This document shows positions 1 to 8,823 of a DNA stretch of 64,000 nucleotides, piece by piece. A program made the position numbers and the translations under genes. Source of the DNA: an uncultured Alphaproteobacteria bacterium (GTDB lineage Bacteria; Pseudomonadota; Alphaproteobacteria; UBA2966); NCBI GenBank assembly GCA_958295725.1, contig OY282368.1:310001-374000 (forward strand), read 5' to 3'. A model generated the notes under the pieces. The model was not told where the DNA came from. It saw only the letters and a program-made list of their open reading frames with translations, and ran no database searches. The stretch's first letter is position 1; each line of letters opens with the position of its first letter.

Positions 1-1040
1 GGCCGGGTGGGCAGGACGAGGCTTTCGTAGCCGCCCCAGGAGCCGCCCATGCCGAAATAACGGTAGCCGTTCAGCATGGCCGCGACGGCCTCCTGCGGGG
101 TTTCCTCGAGCACGACGCCGAACAGTCCCGAGGCGCCCTTGAAGTCCCGCTTCCAGAGCTCGTGTCCGGGATCGCCGGGCAGGGCCGGGTAGAGCACGCG
201 CGCCACCTCGGGGCGGGTCTCGAACCATGCCGCGAGCTTCAGGGCCGACTCCTGGTGGCGGGCGAGCCGGGCCGACAGGGTGCGGAGCCCGCGCTGACCC
301 AGATAGCAATCATCGGGGCCCACCGCCATTCCCAGGCCCCAGGCAGAATCGCGGACCCGGGAGAAGTGTTCGTCTTGGACGGACACCAGTCCCAGCATCG
401 CGTCGGAATGGCCGACAATGTACTTGGTCGCCGCCATGATGGAGACGTCGACACCGAAGTCGAGCGGCTTGAAGTAGAGCGGCGTGGCCCAGGTGTTGTC
501 CATCATGGTCACGGCCCCGGCCTCGCGGGCGGCTTCGGTGACCGCCGGAACGTCCTGCATCTCGAAGGTCTGGGAACCCGGCGCCTCGAGATACACGACG
601 CGGGTGTTCTCCCGTATCAGATCGGCGATGCCGGCTCCAACCGCCGGGTCGTAGAACGTGGTCTCGACGCCTATCCGGGCGAGCAGGGAGTCGGCGAACC
701 GGCGCGCCGGATAGTACACGGCATCGACCATCAGCATGTGGTCGCCGGGCTCGAGAAAGGCAAGCAGCGGCGCGGTGATGGCCGCCAGCCCGGACGGCAC
801 GGCGATGCAGCGGTCCGCGCCTTCCAGCTCGGCCATGGCGTCCTGCAGCGCGAAGGTCGTCGGCGTGCCGCGCCGCCCGTAGACGACGGTGTCCGGCGCG
901 TCCCGCTGTTCCCGTGCGTGCTCCCAGGCCTCCACGGTCGGGAACAGGACGGTCGACGCGTGGTAGACGGGCGGGTTGACGATTCCGTGGTTGTCGAAGG
1001 GCTTCCTACCGGCGTGAACAATGGTGGTATCGTCCTTCAT
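1..1040 (-). CDS. metC: Cystathionine beta-lyase (3' end beyond window)
   Basis: A PLP-dependent Cys/Met-metabolism enzyme that cleaves cystathionine to homocysteine, pyruvate and ammonia in methionine synthesis. Reading starts at ATG 1040 (MKDDTTIVHAG) and stays open to the window edge, giving about 346 of the usual ~390-400 residues, so only the C-terminus is missing. The PLP-binding lysine lies in ATKYIVGHSD (about K206). The upstream AVPSGLAA and MMDNTWATP stretches are also family-typical. The gene is divergent from aapJ. metC beside aap genes is a familiar alphaproteobacterial arrangement, but here the shared intergenic region has been invaded by an insertion sequence. Cystathionine gamma-lyase is a close alternative, though the STV/NPPVYHAST N-terminus favours MetC. 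Confidence 0.92.
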   Translation of the reverse strand, partial: MKDDTTIVHAGRKPFDNHGIVNPPVYHASTVLFPTVEAWEHAREQRDAPDTVVYGRRGTPTTFALQDAMAELEGADRCIAVPSGLAAITAPLLAFLEPGDHMLMVDAVYYPARRFADSLLARIGVETTFYDPAVGAGIADLIRENTRVVYLEAPGSQTFEMQDVPAVTEAAREAGAVTMMDNTWATPLYFKPLDFGVDVSIMAATKYIVGHSDAMLGLVSVQDEHFSRVRDSAWGLGMAVGPDDCYLGQRGLRTLSARLARHQESALKLAAWFETRPEVARVLYPALPGDPGHELWKRDFKGASGLFGVVLEETPQEAVAAMLNGYRYFGMGGSWGGYESLVLPTR

Positions 1041-1182
1041 GGCGTCGCTGCTTTCATATGGGTGACTTCCGGATGATGGGGGCGTGAGGGCCGCGCCATG
1101 ATGTCACCTCGAACGGGGCGGCGCCAGATACGCCGCGACCGGCGCGCGGCGCGGCGTCTCACATCTGTCTGAACGAGGACAG

Positions 1183-1217
1183 AACCCCCTCCGTCTCATA
1201 TGTCCTGAACCAGGACA
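1183..1217 (-). repeat. IS481-like end scar, copy 1
   Basis: On the minus strand this reads TGTCCTGGTTCAGGACATA followed by GAGACGGAGGGGGTT. The same block recurs near 11571, 12913 and (core only) 45853. The copy at 11571 lies directly behind the 3' end of a transposase fragment, which identifies the block as an IS terminus. It begins TGT, as IS481-family ends do. No transposase is attached here, so it is a solo end or scar. Confidence 0.6.
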
Positions 1218-1241
1218 CGCCCTGTCGAGAACATTTTGAGT

Positions 1242-1260
1242 TGACCGGATTATGTACCAA
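1242..1260 (+). repeat. Left terminal inverted repeat of the ISNCY-type element
   Basis: Reads TGACCGGATTATGTACCAA. It is the exact reverse complement of 2590-2608 and marks the outer left boundary of the element. Confidence 0.85.
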
Positions 1261-1367
1261 ATGGATTGACCGCTTCTGTTGGGGTTGTTGGCCCTGTGGG
1301 GAAGTGGTCAGGCGCGGGGCGGCTGTCCACTTGTCCACAGGGCGCCGGCGGGTTGCGTCGAAGCGGG

Positions 1368-2543
1368 TCACGCGGCCTTGCGGGTTTGGGTTTCGAGCGG
1401 GGTTCCGTCGGCTTGGTAGTGAGCGAGGCGCCTGGGTCCGTGGAAGACGGCGAGGGTGTCGTCGGGGTACTCGTGCACCCGGACCTTGACCTTGACGTAG
1501 TGGTGGCGATGTCGCCCGGCGGGGATCTGCAGGCTGCGTCCCTTGTAGCGCACGGTGTTGTCGCCTGACACGGTGCGGTCCTCCTGGACGCAGAGGATGT
1601 CTTCCAAGGCGCCGGCGAAGGGCACGAAGGCCGAACCCTCGGCCTCGGGCGGGGTCGCGAAGCGTCTGTTGTGGTCCGGCAGGTAGACCTCCTCGAGGAA
1701 GCGGTTGGCCTCGGCCATGTCGGTGATGCCGGCGAGCCTGAGTTCCTGGGGCAGGCGCTTCTGCACGGTGGCGAACATGCGCTCCGAGCGCCCCCTGGCC
1801 TCGGGCGAGTAGGCGGCGATGTGCTCGATGCCGAGTTGGTGAAGCGCGCGACCGACCTGGGTCGGAGTGTCCTTGTCCACCTTGCCGCCGGCCTCGGGGG
1901 TGCGCCAGTAGTGGCTGCCGCGGTCGGTGTAGAGCGAACAGAACAGTCCGCGCTCGCGGATCACCTCGCGGAGCGCCCGGAAGCTCGACATGGTGCCCTC
2001 CTCGGTGACGAAGAAGGCCGAGTAGACCTCGCTGGTGGCGTCGTCCAGGGTGACGATCAGGTCCCACTCCCGACCGGGTGCCCACTCATGGCGCGAGCCG
2101 TCCTGATGCAGCATCATGCCGGGCAGTGCCCGGCGCGGCCGCTTGCGCCGGTGGGCGCCGCGCCGGGGCGCCGCGCGCCTGCGGCCATGAGCCTGCAAGG
2201 TCAGCCGAACCCAGTTGTAGCTGCGCTTGATGCCGTGCGCGGTGACCAGCTTCTCGTGAAAATGCTTGGCGTTGAAGTCCCAGTAGCGGGTGTCGAACAA
2301 CGCCAGAACCCGCGCCACCTCGTCCACGCCGGCGCGGCGCGCCGAGACCCGGCCCAGACGGCGGTCGTACAACCCCTCCGCCCCCTCCGCCTCGTAGCGG
2401 TCGCGCCAGCGCCGGAAGGTCCGTTCCGAAACACCCAGAACCTCCGCCGCCTCGCCTTGGCTCAACACACCCCGATGGGTGCGACCGTAAACCTCCTCGA
2501 ACTTCATCAATCTCAGTCCCTGTCGCTGCTCCGTCCGACGCAT
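1368..2543 (-). CDS. ISNCY family transposase
   Basis: A 391-residue DDE transposase. An N-terminal helix-turn-helix (residues about 20-55, LSQGEAAEVLGVSERTFRRW) is followed by an integrase-like core. The catalytic acidic residues are visible in VTLDDATSE, LYTDRGSHYW and GRSERMFA, giving a complete D-D-E set. The start at 2543 is preceded by AAGGAGG at 7-nt spacing; a second ATG at 2507 (MKFEEVYG) is possible. The length is normal for this group and no frameshift is seen. It is the only gene of the element. Confidence 0.88.
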   Translation of the reverse strand: MRRTEQRQGLRLMKFEEVYGRTHRGVLSQGEAAEVLGVSERTFRRWRDRYEAEGAEGLYDRRLGRVSARRAGVDEVARVLALFDTRYWDFNAKHFHEKLVTAHGIKRSYNWVRLTLQAHGRRRAAPRRGAHRRKRPRRALPGMMLHQDGSRHEWAPGREWDLIVTLDDATSEVYSAFFVTEEGTMSSFRALREVIRERGLFCSLYTDRGSHYWRTPEAGGKVDKDTPTQVGRALHQLGIEHIAAYSPEARGRSERMFATVQKRLPQELRLAGITDMAEANRFLEEVYLPDHNRRFATPPEAEGSAFVPFAGALEDILCVQEDRTVSGDNTVRYKGRSLQIPAGRHRHHYVKVKVRVHEYPDDTLAVFHGPRRLAHYQADGTPLETQTRKAA

Positions 2544-2589
2544 CCAGTCCCTCCTTGGCCTGAATACGTTCTAAAACCGGACAGATCAG

Positions 2590-2608
2590 TTGGTACATAA
2601 TCCGGTCA
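2590..2608 (-). repeat. Right terminal inverted repeat of the ISNCY-type element
   Basis: Exact inverted copy of 1242-1260. It marks the boundary beyond which the aapJ upstream region begins. Confidence 0.85.
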
Positions 2609-2626
2609 TATCCTCTGTTAACGACA

Positions 2627-2643
2627 GAACCAGGACACGCCCT
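2627..2643 (+). repeat. Second copy of a 17-bp flank repeat (first at 1207-1223)
   Basis: GAACCAGGACACGCCCT occurs at 1207-1223 and again here, one copy on each side of the ISNCY-type element. The left copy overlaps the IS481-like scar, so an older scar appears to have been present before the ISNCY-type element arrived, or was duplicated around it. The remaining stretch up to aapJ (about 2644-2782) must hold the aap promoter; no clear -35/-10 pair could be assigned by eye. Confidence 0.6.
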
Positions 2644-2782
2644 TGCGGAGACATCGCCTTTGCGTTACGAGTTGGTGAAGCCACTGCGACAGGGATTGAA
2701 GTATCGCCTTGGACGAACGGTGGAGTGTCGAGTGTCCGGCCATCGTTTTGTAGGGGACCGGGCCGCAACAGAGGAGATGACA

Positions 2783-3799
2783 ATGCACTACAAAACGGTA
2801 TTCGCCGCCGCGGCACTCGCGGTGGGGCTGGCGCTTCCGGCATCCTCCGGCACGATGGACGATGTCAAGGCCAAGGGTCACGTCCAGTGCGGCGTGAGTC
2901 AGGGCCTGCCCGGGTTCTCCAATCCCGATCAGTCCGGCAACTGGACCGGAATCGACGTCGACGTGTGCCGGGCGGTGGCCGCCGCCGTGTTCGGCGACGC
3001 GAACATGGTGAAGTACACGCCGTTGTCCGCGAAGGAGCGGTTCACCGCCCTTCAATCGGGCGAGATCGACATGCTCTCGCGGAACACGACCTGGACGCTG
3101 GTGCGCGACACGGCGCTCGGTCTCGATTTCGCGGGCGTCAATTTCTACGATGGCCAGGGTTTCATGGTCCGCAAGGATAAGGGCGTCAAGAGCGCGAGCG
3201 AGCTCGACGGCGCCAGCGTCTGCGTGAACATCGGCACGACGACCGAACTGAACATGGCCGACTTCTTTCGCGCCAACGGCATGAAGTACGAGCCCGTCGT
3301 GTTCGAGAAGTCCGACGAGGTCGTGGCCGCCTACGACGCCGGCCGCTGCGACGTCTACACGACGGACCGCTCCGGTCTCGCCGCCCAGCGCGTCAAGCTC
3401 AAGGATCCGGGCGCCCATATGGTCCTGCCCGAGACCATCTCGAAGGAGCCGCTCGGTCCCGTCGTCCGCCACGGCGACAACCAGTGGGGCGACATCGTCC
3501 GCTGGTCGCTCATCGCGATGATCGAGGCGGAGGAAATGGGCGTCACGTCCGGGAACGTCGACGACATGCGCAAGATGGCGACAAACCCCGCCACCAAGCG
3601 CCTGTTGGGCATGGAAGGCGACATGGGCAAGAACCTCGGCCTTTCGACCGACTGGTCCTACAACATCATCAAGCAGGTCGGGAACTACGGCGAGGTCTAC
3701 GAGCGTCACGTCGGTCCCGACACGCCGATCGGCCTGGCCCGCGGCCCGAACGCGCTGTGGACCAACGGTGGCCTGATGTATCCGATGCCGGTTCGCTAG
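2783..3799 (+). CDS. aapJ: General L-amino acid ABC transporter, substrate-binding protein
   Basis: The periplasmic binding protein of the AapJQMP (PAAT family) importer, which has broad L-amino-acid specificity in alphaproteobacteria. A signal peptide covers residues 1 to about 22 (AAAALAVGLALPASS). The mature part starts TMDDVKAKGHVQCGVSQGLPGFS, as AapJ/BztA proteins do, and runs the usual ~340 residues. ATG 2783 is preferred over 2777 because GAGGAG ends 6 nt upstream of it. It is the first gene of aapJQMP and is followed by a strong hairpin that probably sets its expression above that of the permease genes. Confidence 0.93.
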   Translation: MHYKTVFAAAALAVGLALPASSGTMDDVKAKGHVQCGVSQGLPGFSNPDQSGNWTGIDVDVCRAVAAAVFGDANMVKYTPLSAKERFTALQSGEIDMLSRNTTWTLVRDTALGLDFAGVNFYDGQGFMVRKDKGVKSASELDGASVCVNIGTTTELNMADFFRANGMKYEPVVFEKSDEVVAAYDAGRCDVYTTDRSGLAAQRVKLKDPGAHMVLPETISKEPLGPVVRHGDNQWGDIVRWSLIAMIEAEEMGVTSGNVDDMRKMATNPATKRLLGMEGDMGKNLGLSTDWSYNIIKQVGNYGEVYERHVGPDTPIGLARGPNALWTNGGLMYPMPVR

Positions 3800-3825
3800 A
3801 GCGGGCGGAGAAACGTCGCAAGACG

Positions 3826-3855
3826 GGACGCGCCCGGCGAACGCCGGGCGCGTCC
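3826..3855 (+). terminator. Strong hairpin between aapJ and aapQ
   Basis: GGACGCGCCCGGCG (3826-3839) pairs perfectly with CGCCGGGCGCGTCC (3842-3855), with an apical loop of only a few bases, and is followed by TGTTTCGTT. In binding-protein-dependent transporter operons such intercistronic hairpins commonly act as partial terminators or 3'-end stabilisers that favour the binding-protein transcript. That role is inferred here. Confidence 0.75.
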
Positions 3856-3892
3856 TGTTTCGTTACACGAGACCGGATGGCGAACAGGGCGA

Positions 3893-5083
3893 ATGACCGT
3901 TAGCGGCGATGCCGGCGGCGCTCCGGCCCGCGCGTCGTTCTGGAACGACCCACGGGTCCGGGCGGCGGTATTTCAGATCCTCGTCCTCGGCGGGATCATC
4001 CTGTTCGGGGTCTATATCGTCAACAACACGCTCGTGAACATGGAAAGCCGGGGTATTTCCTCGGGTTTCGACTTCATGACGCGGACCGCCGGTTTCGATA
4101 TCGGCATGACGCTCATCGGCTACGACGAGGCGTCGTCCTATGGCCGGGCCTTCGTCGTATCTCTGTTGAACACCCTGCTCGTGTCGGCCATCGGCATCGC
4201 CTTCGCGACGCTTCTCGGATTCCTCATCGGCATCGCGCGGCTATCGAGCAACTGGCTGATTTCGAAATTGGCCGAGGTCTACATCGAGATCATTCGCAAC
4301 ATTCCGCTGCTGTTGCAGATCTTCTTCTGGTATTTCGCGGTGCTGCGGGTGCTGCCGTCGCCCCGGCGCAGTTTCGAGCTCGCCGACGCGTTCTTCCTCA
4401 ATCTGCGGGGCTTGTTCGTCCCGAGACCGGTCTTCGAGGCGGGCTTCGCGGCGATCCCCATCGGCTTCCTCGTCGGCCTTGTCGCGGTCGCGCTCGTCGC
4501 GCGCTGGGCCAGACGCCGCCGCGAAGCCACGGGCGAGCAATTCCCCACCGTCTACGTGTCGATCGGCATTCTGGCCGGTCTGCCGCTGCTCGCCGGCGCG
4601 GCGACGGGATTCCCGCTGTCCTGGGATTACCCGGTCCTGAAAGGCTTCAACTTCCAGGGCGGCATGACCCTGATCCCCGAGCTCGTGGCCCTGGTGATCG
4701 CGCTTTCCGTCTACACCGCTTCGTTCATCGCCGAGGTCGTCCGCTCGGGAATCCAGGCGGTAAGCCGCGGCCAGACCGAGGCAGCCCATTCCCTGGGCCT
4801 GCGCCCGGGCCCGGCGCTCCGCCTCGTCATCGTCCCGCAGGCGTTGCGCGTCATCATTCCGCCGCTCACCAACCAGTACCTCAACCTGACGAAGAACTCG
4901 TCGCTGGCGGCGGCGATCGCCTACCCGGACCTCGTGCTCGTATTCGCCGGCACGGCCCTGATGCAGACGGGGCAGGCCGTCGAGATCATCGCCATAACGA
5001 TGGCCGTGTACCTCACGATCAGCCTGTCCATTTCGGCGGCCATGAACCTGTACAACAGGAAGATGGCCCTGGTGGAGCGATAG
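3893..5083 (+). CDS. aapQ: General L-amino acid ABC transporter permease AapQ
   Basis: One of two inner-membrane permeases of the general amino-acid importer. It is 396 residues long, with a first membrane helix near 20-45 and a large insertion between the early helices (residues about 150-250). That insertion distinguishes AapQ/BztB from ordinary ~220-residue HisM-type permeases. The conserved EAA-type loop for contact with the ATPase is visible in QTEAAHSLGLRPG near residues 298-310. It starts at ATG 3893, after the aapJ hairpin, and its stop lies 3 nt before aapM, so the two are very likely translationally coupled. Confidence 0.93.
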   Translation: MTVSGDAGGAPARASFWNDPRVRAAVFQILVLGGIILFGVYIVNNTLVNMESRGISSGFDFMTRTAGFDIGMTLIGYDEASSYGRAFVVSLLNTLLVSAIGIAFATLLGFLIGIARLSSNWLISKLAEVYIEIIRNIPLLLQIFFWYFAVLRVLPSPRRSFELADAFFLNLRGLFVPRPVFEAGFAAIPIGFLVGLVAVALVARWARRRREATGEQFPTVYVSIGILAGLPLLAGAATGFPLSWDYPVLKGFNFQGGMTLIPELVALVIALSVYTASFIAEVVRSGIQAVSRGQTEAAHSLGLRPGPALRLVIVPQALRVIIPPLTNQYLNLTKNSSLAAAIAYPDLVLVFAGTALMQTGQAVEIIAITMAVYLTISLSISAAMNLYNRKMALVER

Positions 5084-5086
5084 GCC

Positions 5087-6190
5087 ATGACCGACGCGGC
5101 GCCGGCCTTCGAACGCGCCCCCGACCTGCCGCCGCCGGCCTCGACCGTCGGCGTCGTCGGCTGGATGCGCCAGAATCTGTTCTCGACCTGGTACAACACG
5201 GCTCTTACCGTCCTCGCCCTGTGGCTGATATGGGAGGCGGTTCCGCCCGTCGTCGCCTGGGCGTTCGTCGACGCGGACTGGACCGGCTCCACCCGCGACG
5301 CCTGCGCCCGCGAGGGCGCCTGCTGGGTCTTCATCAAGGAATGGTTCGGCCAATTCGTCTACGGCCGCTATCCGATCGACGAACGCTGGCGCGTCAATTT
5401 GGGCGCCGCCATCCTCGTCGTCTGCGCCGCGACCCTGTTCTTCCCGCGTTTCCCCTGGAAGGCGTGGGTCTCCGTCTTTCTCCTGTTCGGCTATCCGGTC
5501 GTCGCCTTCTTCTTGTTCTCCGGCGACGTCATGGGGCTGATATGGGTCGAGACCCCGCTGTGGGGCGGTCTGTTCCTGACCCTGGTCCTGGCCATCGTCG
5601 GCTGCGTTTTCGCTCTGCCGATCGGCATCGTGCTGGCGCTCGGCCGGCGTTCCCGGATGCCGGGGGTACGGGCGGTCTGCGTCGCCTTCATCGAGCTGTG
5701 GCGGGGCGTGCCCCTCATCACGGTACTTTTCATGGCGTCGGTCATGTTCCCCCTGTTCGTTCCCGAGGGCCTGACCTTCGACAAGCTGTTGCGCGCCCTG
5801 ATCGGGATCATGCTGTTCCAGGCCGCCTACCTCGCCGAGGTGATCCGGGGAGGATTGCAGGCCATCCCGCGGGGGCAATACGAAGGGGCGCAGGCGCTGG
5901 GCCTGAACTACTGGAAGGCGATGGTTCTCGTCATCCTGCCGCAGGCTCTCAAGCTGGTGATCCCGGGTATCGTGAACTCCTTCATCGCGCTGCTGAAGGA
6001 CACGACGCTGGTGCTGATCATCGGGTTGCTGGATTTCCTCGGCATGATCCAGGCGGCCGGCACCAACCCCGACTGGCTGGGTTTCGCCGTCGAGGGTTAC
6101 GTGTTCGCCGGCTTCGTCTTCTGGGTGTTGTGCTTCGGCATCTCGCGCTACAGCCTCCACCTGGAACGCAAGTTGCACACCGGCCACTGA
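5087..6190 (+). CDS. aapM: General L-amino acid ABC transporter permease AapM
   Basis: Second permease of the general amino-acid importer, 367 residues. The first ~140 residues carry early membrane helices and a Cys/Trp-containing periplasmic segment. The last ~215 form the canonical PAAT permease core, with the EAA-type loop in [14 protein letters not shown]. It begins 3 nt after the aapQ stop and precedes aapP by 34 nt, consistent with one transcript. Confidence 0.93.
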   Translation: MTDAAPAFERAPDLPPPASTVGVVGWMRQNLFSTWYNTALTVLALWLIWEAVPPVVAWAFVDADWTGSTRDACAREGACWVFIKEWFGQFVYGRYPIDERWRVNLGAAILVVCAATLFFPRFPWKAWVSVFLLFGYPVVAFFLFSGDVMGLIWVETPLWGGLFLTLVLAIVGCVFALPIGIVLALGRRSRMPGVRAVCVAFIELWRGVPLITVLFMASVMFPLFVPEGLTFDKLLRALIGIMLFQAAYLAEVIRGGLQAIPRGQYEGAQALGLNYWKAMVLVILPQALKLVIPGIVNSFIALLKDTTLVLIIGLLDFLGMIQAAGTNPDWLGFAVEGYVFAGFVFWVLCFGISRYSLHLERKLHTGH

Positions 6191-6224
6191 GCGGGCGCCG
6201 GGCGACGATGGGAGAACGCGAGCG

Positions 6225-6998
<774 letters not shown>

Positions 6999-7038
6999 CC
7001 CCAATACCGTAACCAACCGGTGTTGGTCCTCGATAGGG

Positions 7039-7203
7039 ATCATCCATAAGGATCTCTCCCTGTTCGTGAAATCGGCCGCCGCCGAACGCTCCAGTCATCA
7101 CGCGGCACGGGCGACGCTCGACGTCGTCGAGGCTTTCGCCGCCGAAGATCCCGAGGTCGACCAGATGTACATCTACGACTTCGTTCGCGACAAGAGGGGC
7201 TGA
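7039..7203 (+). pseudogene. Unrecognised 3' gene fragment (low support)
   Basis: Between aapP and the SRPBCC gene a reading frame translates as an acidic, protein-like tail, ending AEDPEVDQMYIYDFVRDKRG before TGA at 7201-7203. It has no ATG and no ribosome-binding site, and upstream codons are not protein-like. It looks like the C-terminus of a lost gene. The family is not recognised. Confidence 0.3.
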
Positions 7204-7208
7204 TTCCG

Positions 7209-7243
7209 GACACCCGGATTGATCCAGGTCCGATCCGGGTGTC
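7209..7243. other. Intergenic inverted repeat
   Basis: GACACCCGGAT (7209-7219) and ATCCGGGTGTC (7233-7243) form a perfect 11-bp stem with a 13-nt loop. It lies between the 3' ends of two convergent transcription units, so it could be a bidirectional terminator, although no clear T run follows. The rest of 7244-7366 holds short GC-rich palindromic sequence and no gene. Confidence 0.55.
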
Positions 7244-7366
7244 TCGAGCCGCTGGTATTCCTCCCTTTGAAAGAGGGCCGGGCCGGTACAGGGGTGTGGC
7301 CGGGATGCGCGATACCCCCTTCCGACCTCCCCCTGACGGAGGGGAATCGATGGGGGCCACTTCCGG

Positions 7367-7801
7367 TCACGTCACGTCCTCGACGCGCTGCTTCAGGTCG
7401 CGGTTCATCAGGGCGAAGACCTGCGCCGTCTTCTCGAGCGTCTTCTTGCCCATGAAAAGGGCGAGCCATCCCGCGAACCGTTCGCCATGACGGACCCGGC
7501 AGCCGTCGGGCGTCGGTTCCAGCGTGAACCAGTGCTCCGAGGCGAACACCTTGCGCGCGAGCACCTGGTCGTACCAGCGGAGTTCCCGGTTGTCGGCGAC
7601 GCGGACCAGGCGCGGTTTCCGCCGCGAGGTTCGCCGCCCCGGAACCGCGAGCTCGAGTTCCACCCGGTCGCCCTCGACAAGCTCGCCCTTCAACGCCGGC
7701 ATCACCCGGTTCCACTGACGCCACTTGGGGAAATCGACGAGTACGGACCACACCTGTTCCGGGCTGGCGGAGATCTCGATCTCGGAGTCGATCCGTTTCA
7801 T
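7367..7801 (-). CDS. SRPBCC family (polyketide cyclase/START-like) protein
   Basis: A 144-residue protein of the SRPBCC helix-grip fold, which makes a hydrophobic ligand pocket. The family start MKRIDSEIEISASPEQVWSVL and the FPKWRQWNRVMP segment are typical of the coenzyme-Q-binding/polyketide-cyclase subgroup. No enzymatic residues can be assigned. ATG 7801 begins 16 nt after the stop of the upstream acetyltransferase gene (transcription runs right to left), so the two may be co-transcribed. The ligand is unknown. Confidence 0.75.
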   Translation of the reverse strand: MKRIDSEIEISASPEQVWSVLVDFPKWRQWNRVMPALKGELVEGDRVELELAVPGRRTSRRKPRLVRVADNRELRWYDQVLARKVFASEHWFTLEPTPDGCRVRHGERFAGWLALFMGKKTLEKTAQVFALMNRDLKQRVEDVT

Positions 7802-7817
7802 ACCCCCGCCGCCATCG

Positions 7818-8786
7818 TCATACATTGGGGTCCAGCGTCGCCGCTTCCCGGGCGAAGACCTGAAAACCGAACCGCTGATAGAGGGGGAGGGCGCGGGGGT
7901 GGTCTTCGGTGCAGGTATGCACCCAGACGCGTTCCGGACCCGATGACCAGGCTTGGCGGATCGCCCAGTCCAGAAAGTGGCGCCCCAGGCCCCGGCCGAT
8001 GAACTCGGGTACGAGGCCGAAGTAGGCGAGCTCCACGTCGGGCCGCTTTCGGCGATCGAGCTCCGCGTACCCCGCCGGGACGCCGCCGACATAGGCCACG
8101 TAGATCTCGACCCGTTCATCCCGGATGATGGCGCCGAGCTCCTCCTCCGGCATGTGTTTGCGCTCGACCCAGGTCCAGTCGCGCCCCACCGCGTCGTAGA
8201 GGTAGAGGTAGAACCCCGTGCTCGGCCTCTCGGCGCGTAACAACGCCAGCTTCATGAGCGGCGCGGGAACCGGCGGCGCGTCCGGCGGGGCCAGCATCTC
8301 GAGGCAGGTGATCGTGATGTCGACCGGGGGAAGAGGCCGGGCCTCCATGGGGATATCCTCGGCCGGCCAGGGTGCGCCGTCGAGACGCCGGCCCATCACC
8401 GCGCGGGATTCCCGCCGGTAGCCGACGCGCCGATAGAACTCCATCGCCGCGGCGTTCTCGTGGCGGATCATCAACTCGGCCTTCGGCGCGCTCCGGTCCG
8501 TCAGCCAGCGCTCGGCCGCCTCGACGAGCCGGCGGCCGAACCCCTGGCGCCGGCGTTCGGGCGCGACGGCCAGGTAATAGAGCCATCCACGGTGGCCGTC
8601 GTGGCCGACCATGACGCCTCCGACGAGTTCCCCGTCCGCCTCTCCCAAGAGGATTTCGCCGTGGCCGCTGTCGCGGCAGAACACGATGTCCCGGTGGGGA
8701 TCGTTCCACGGCCGAAGCAGGTCGCAAGATCGCCAGAGGTCGACGACCGCGGCCTCGTCTCGGGGCTCGAAGGGGCGGATGTCCAC
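7818..8786 (-). CDS. Tandem GNAT acetyltransferase (YpeA-like + second GNAT domain)
   Basis: A 322-residue protein with two acetyltransferase domains in one frame. Residues 1 to ~140 resemble the stand-alone enzyme YpeA (CDLLRPWNDP, GHDGHRGWLYYLAV, RRRQGFGRRLV as acetyl-CoA loop). Residues ~175-322 form a second GNAT domain (LAYFGLVPEFIGRGLGRHFLDW). YpeA is normally a single ~140-residue domain, so this is a fusion. Substrates are unknown. Its neighbours on the same strand are sseA upstream and the SRPBCC gene downstream. Confidence 0.85.
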   Translation of the reverse strand: MDIRPFEPRDEAAVVDLWRSCDLLRPWNDPHRDIVFCRDSGHGEILLGEADGELVGGVMVGHDGHRGWLYYLAVAPERRRQGFGRRLVEAAERWLTDRSAPKAELMIRHENAAAMEFYRRVGYRRESRAVMGRRLDGAPWPAEDIPMEARPLPPVDITITCLEMLAPPDAPPVPAPLMKLALLRAERPSTGFYLYLYDAVGRDWTWVERKHMPEEELGAIIRDERVEIYVAYVGGVPAGYAELDRRKRPDVELAYFGLVPEFIGRGLGRHFLDWAIRQAWSSGPERVWVHTCTEDHPRALPLYQRFGFQVFAREAATLDPNV

Positions 8787-8823
8787 GCCGTTCCCGGTTC
8801 GACCCCGCGCCGGCCCGCCGTCT

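Larger units (their letters stand above)
1242..2608 (-). mobile_element. Intact ISNCY-type insertion sequence
   Basis: A 1.37-kb element with perfect 19-bp terminal inverted repeats (1242-1260 and 2590-2608, TGACCGGATTATGTACCAA) and one full-length transposase gene on the minus strand. No target-site duplication is visible: the flanks read ttgagt on the left and tatcct on the right. It sits between metC and aapJ, so it separates aapJ from much of its ancestral upstream DNA. Both repeats and the open reading frame are intact, so it may still be active. Confidence 0.85.
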
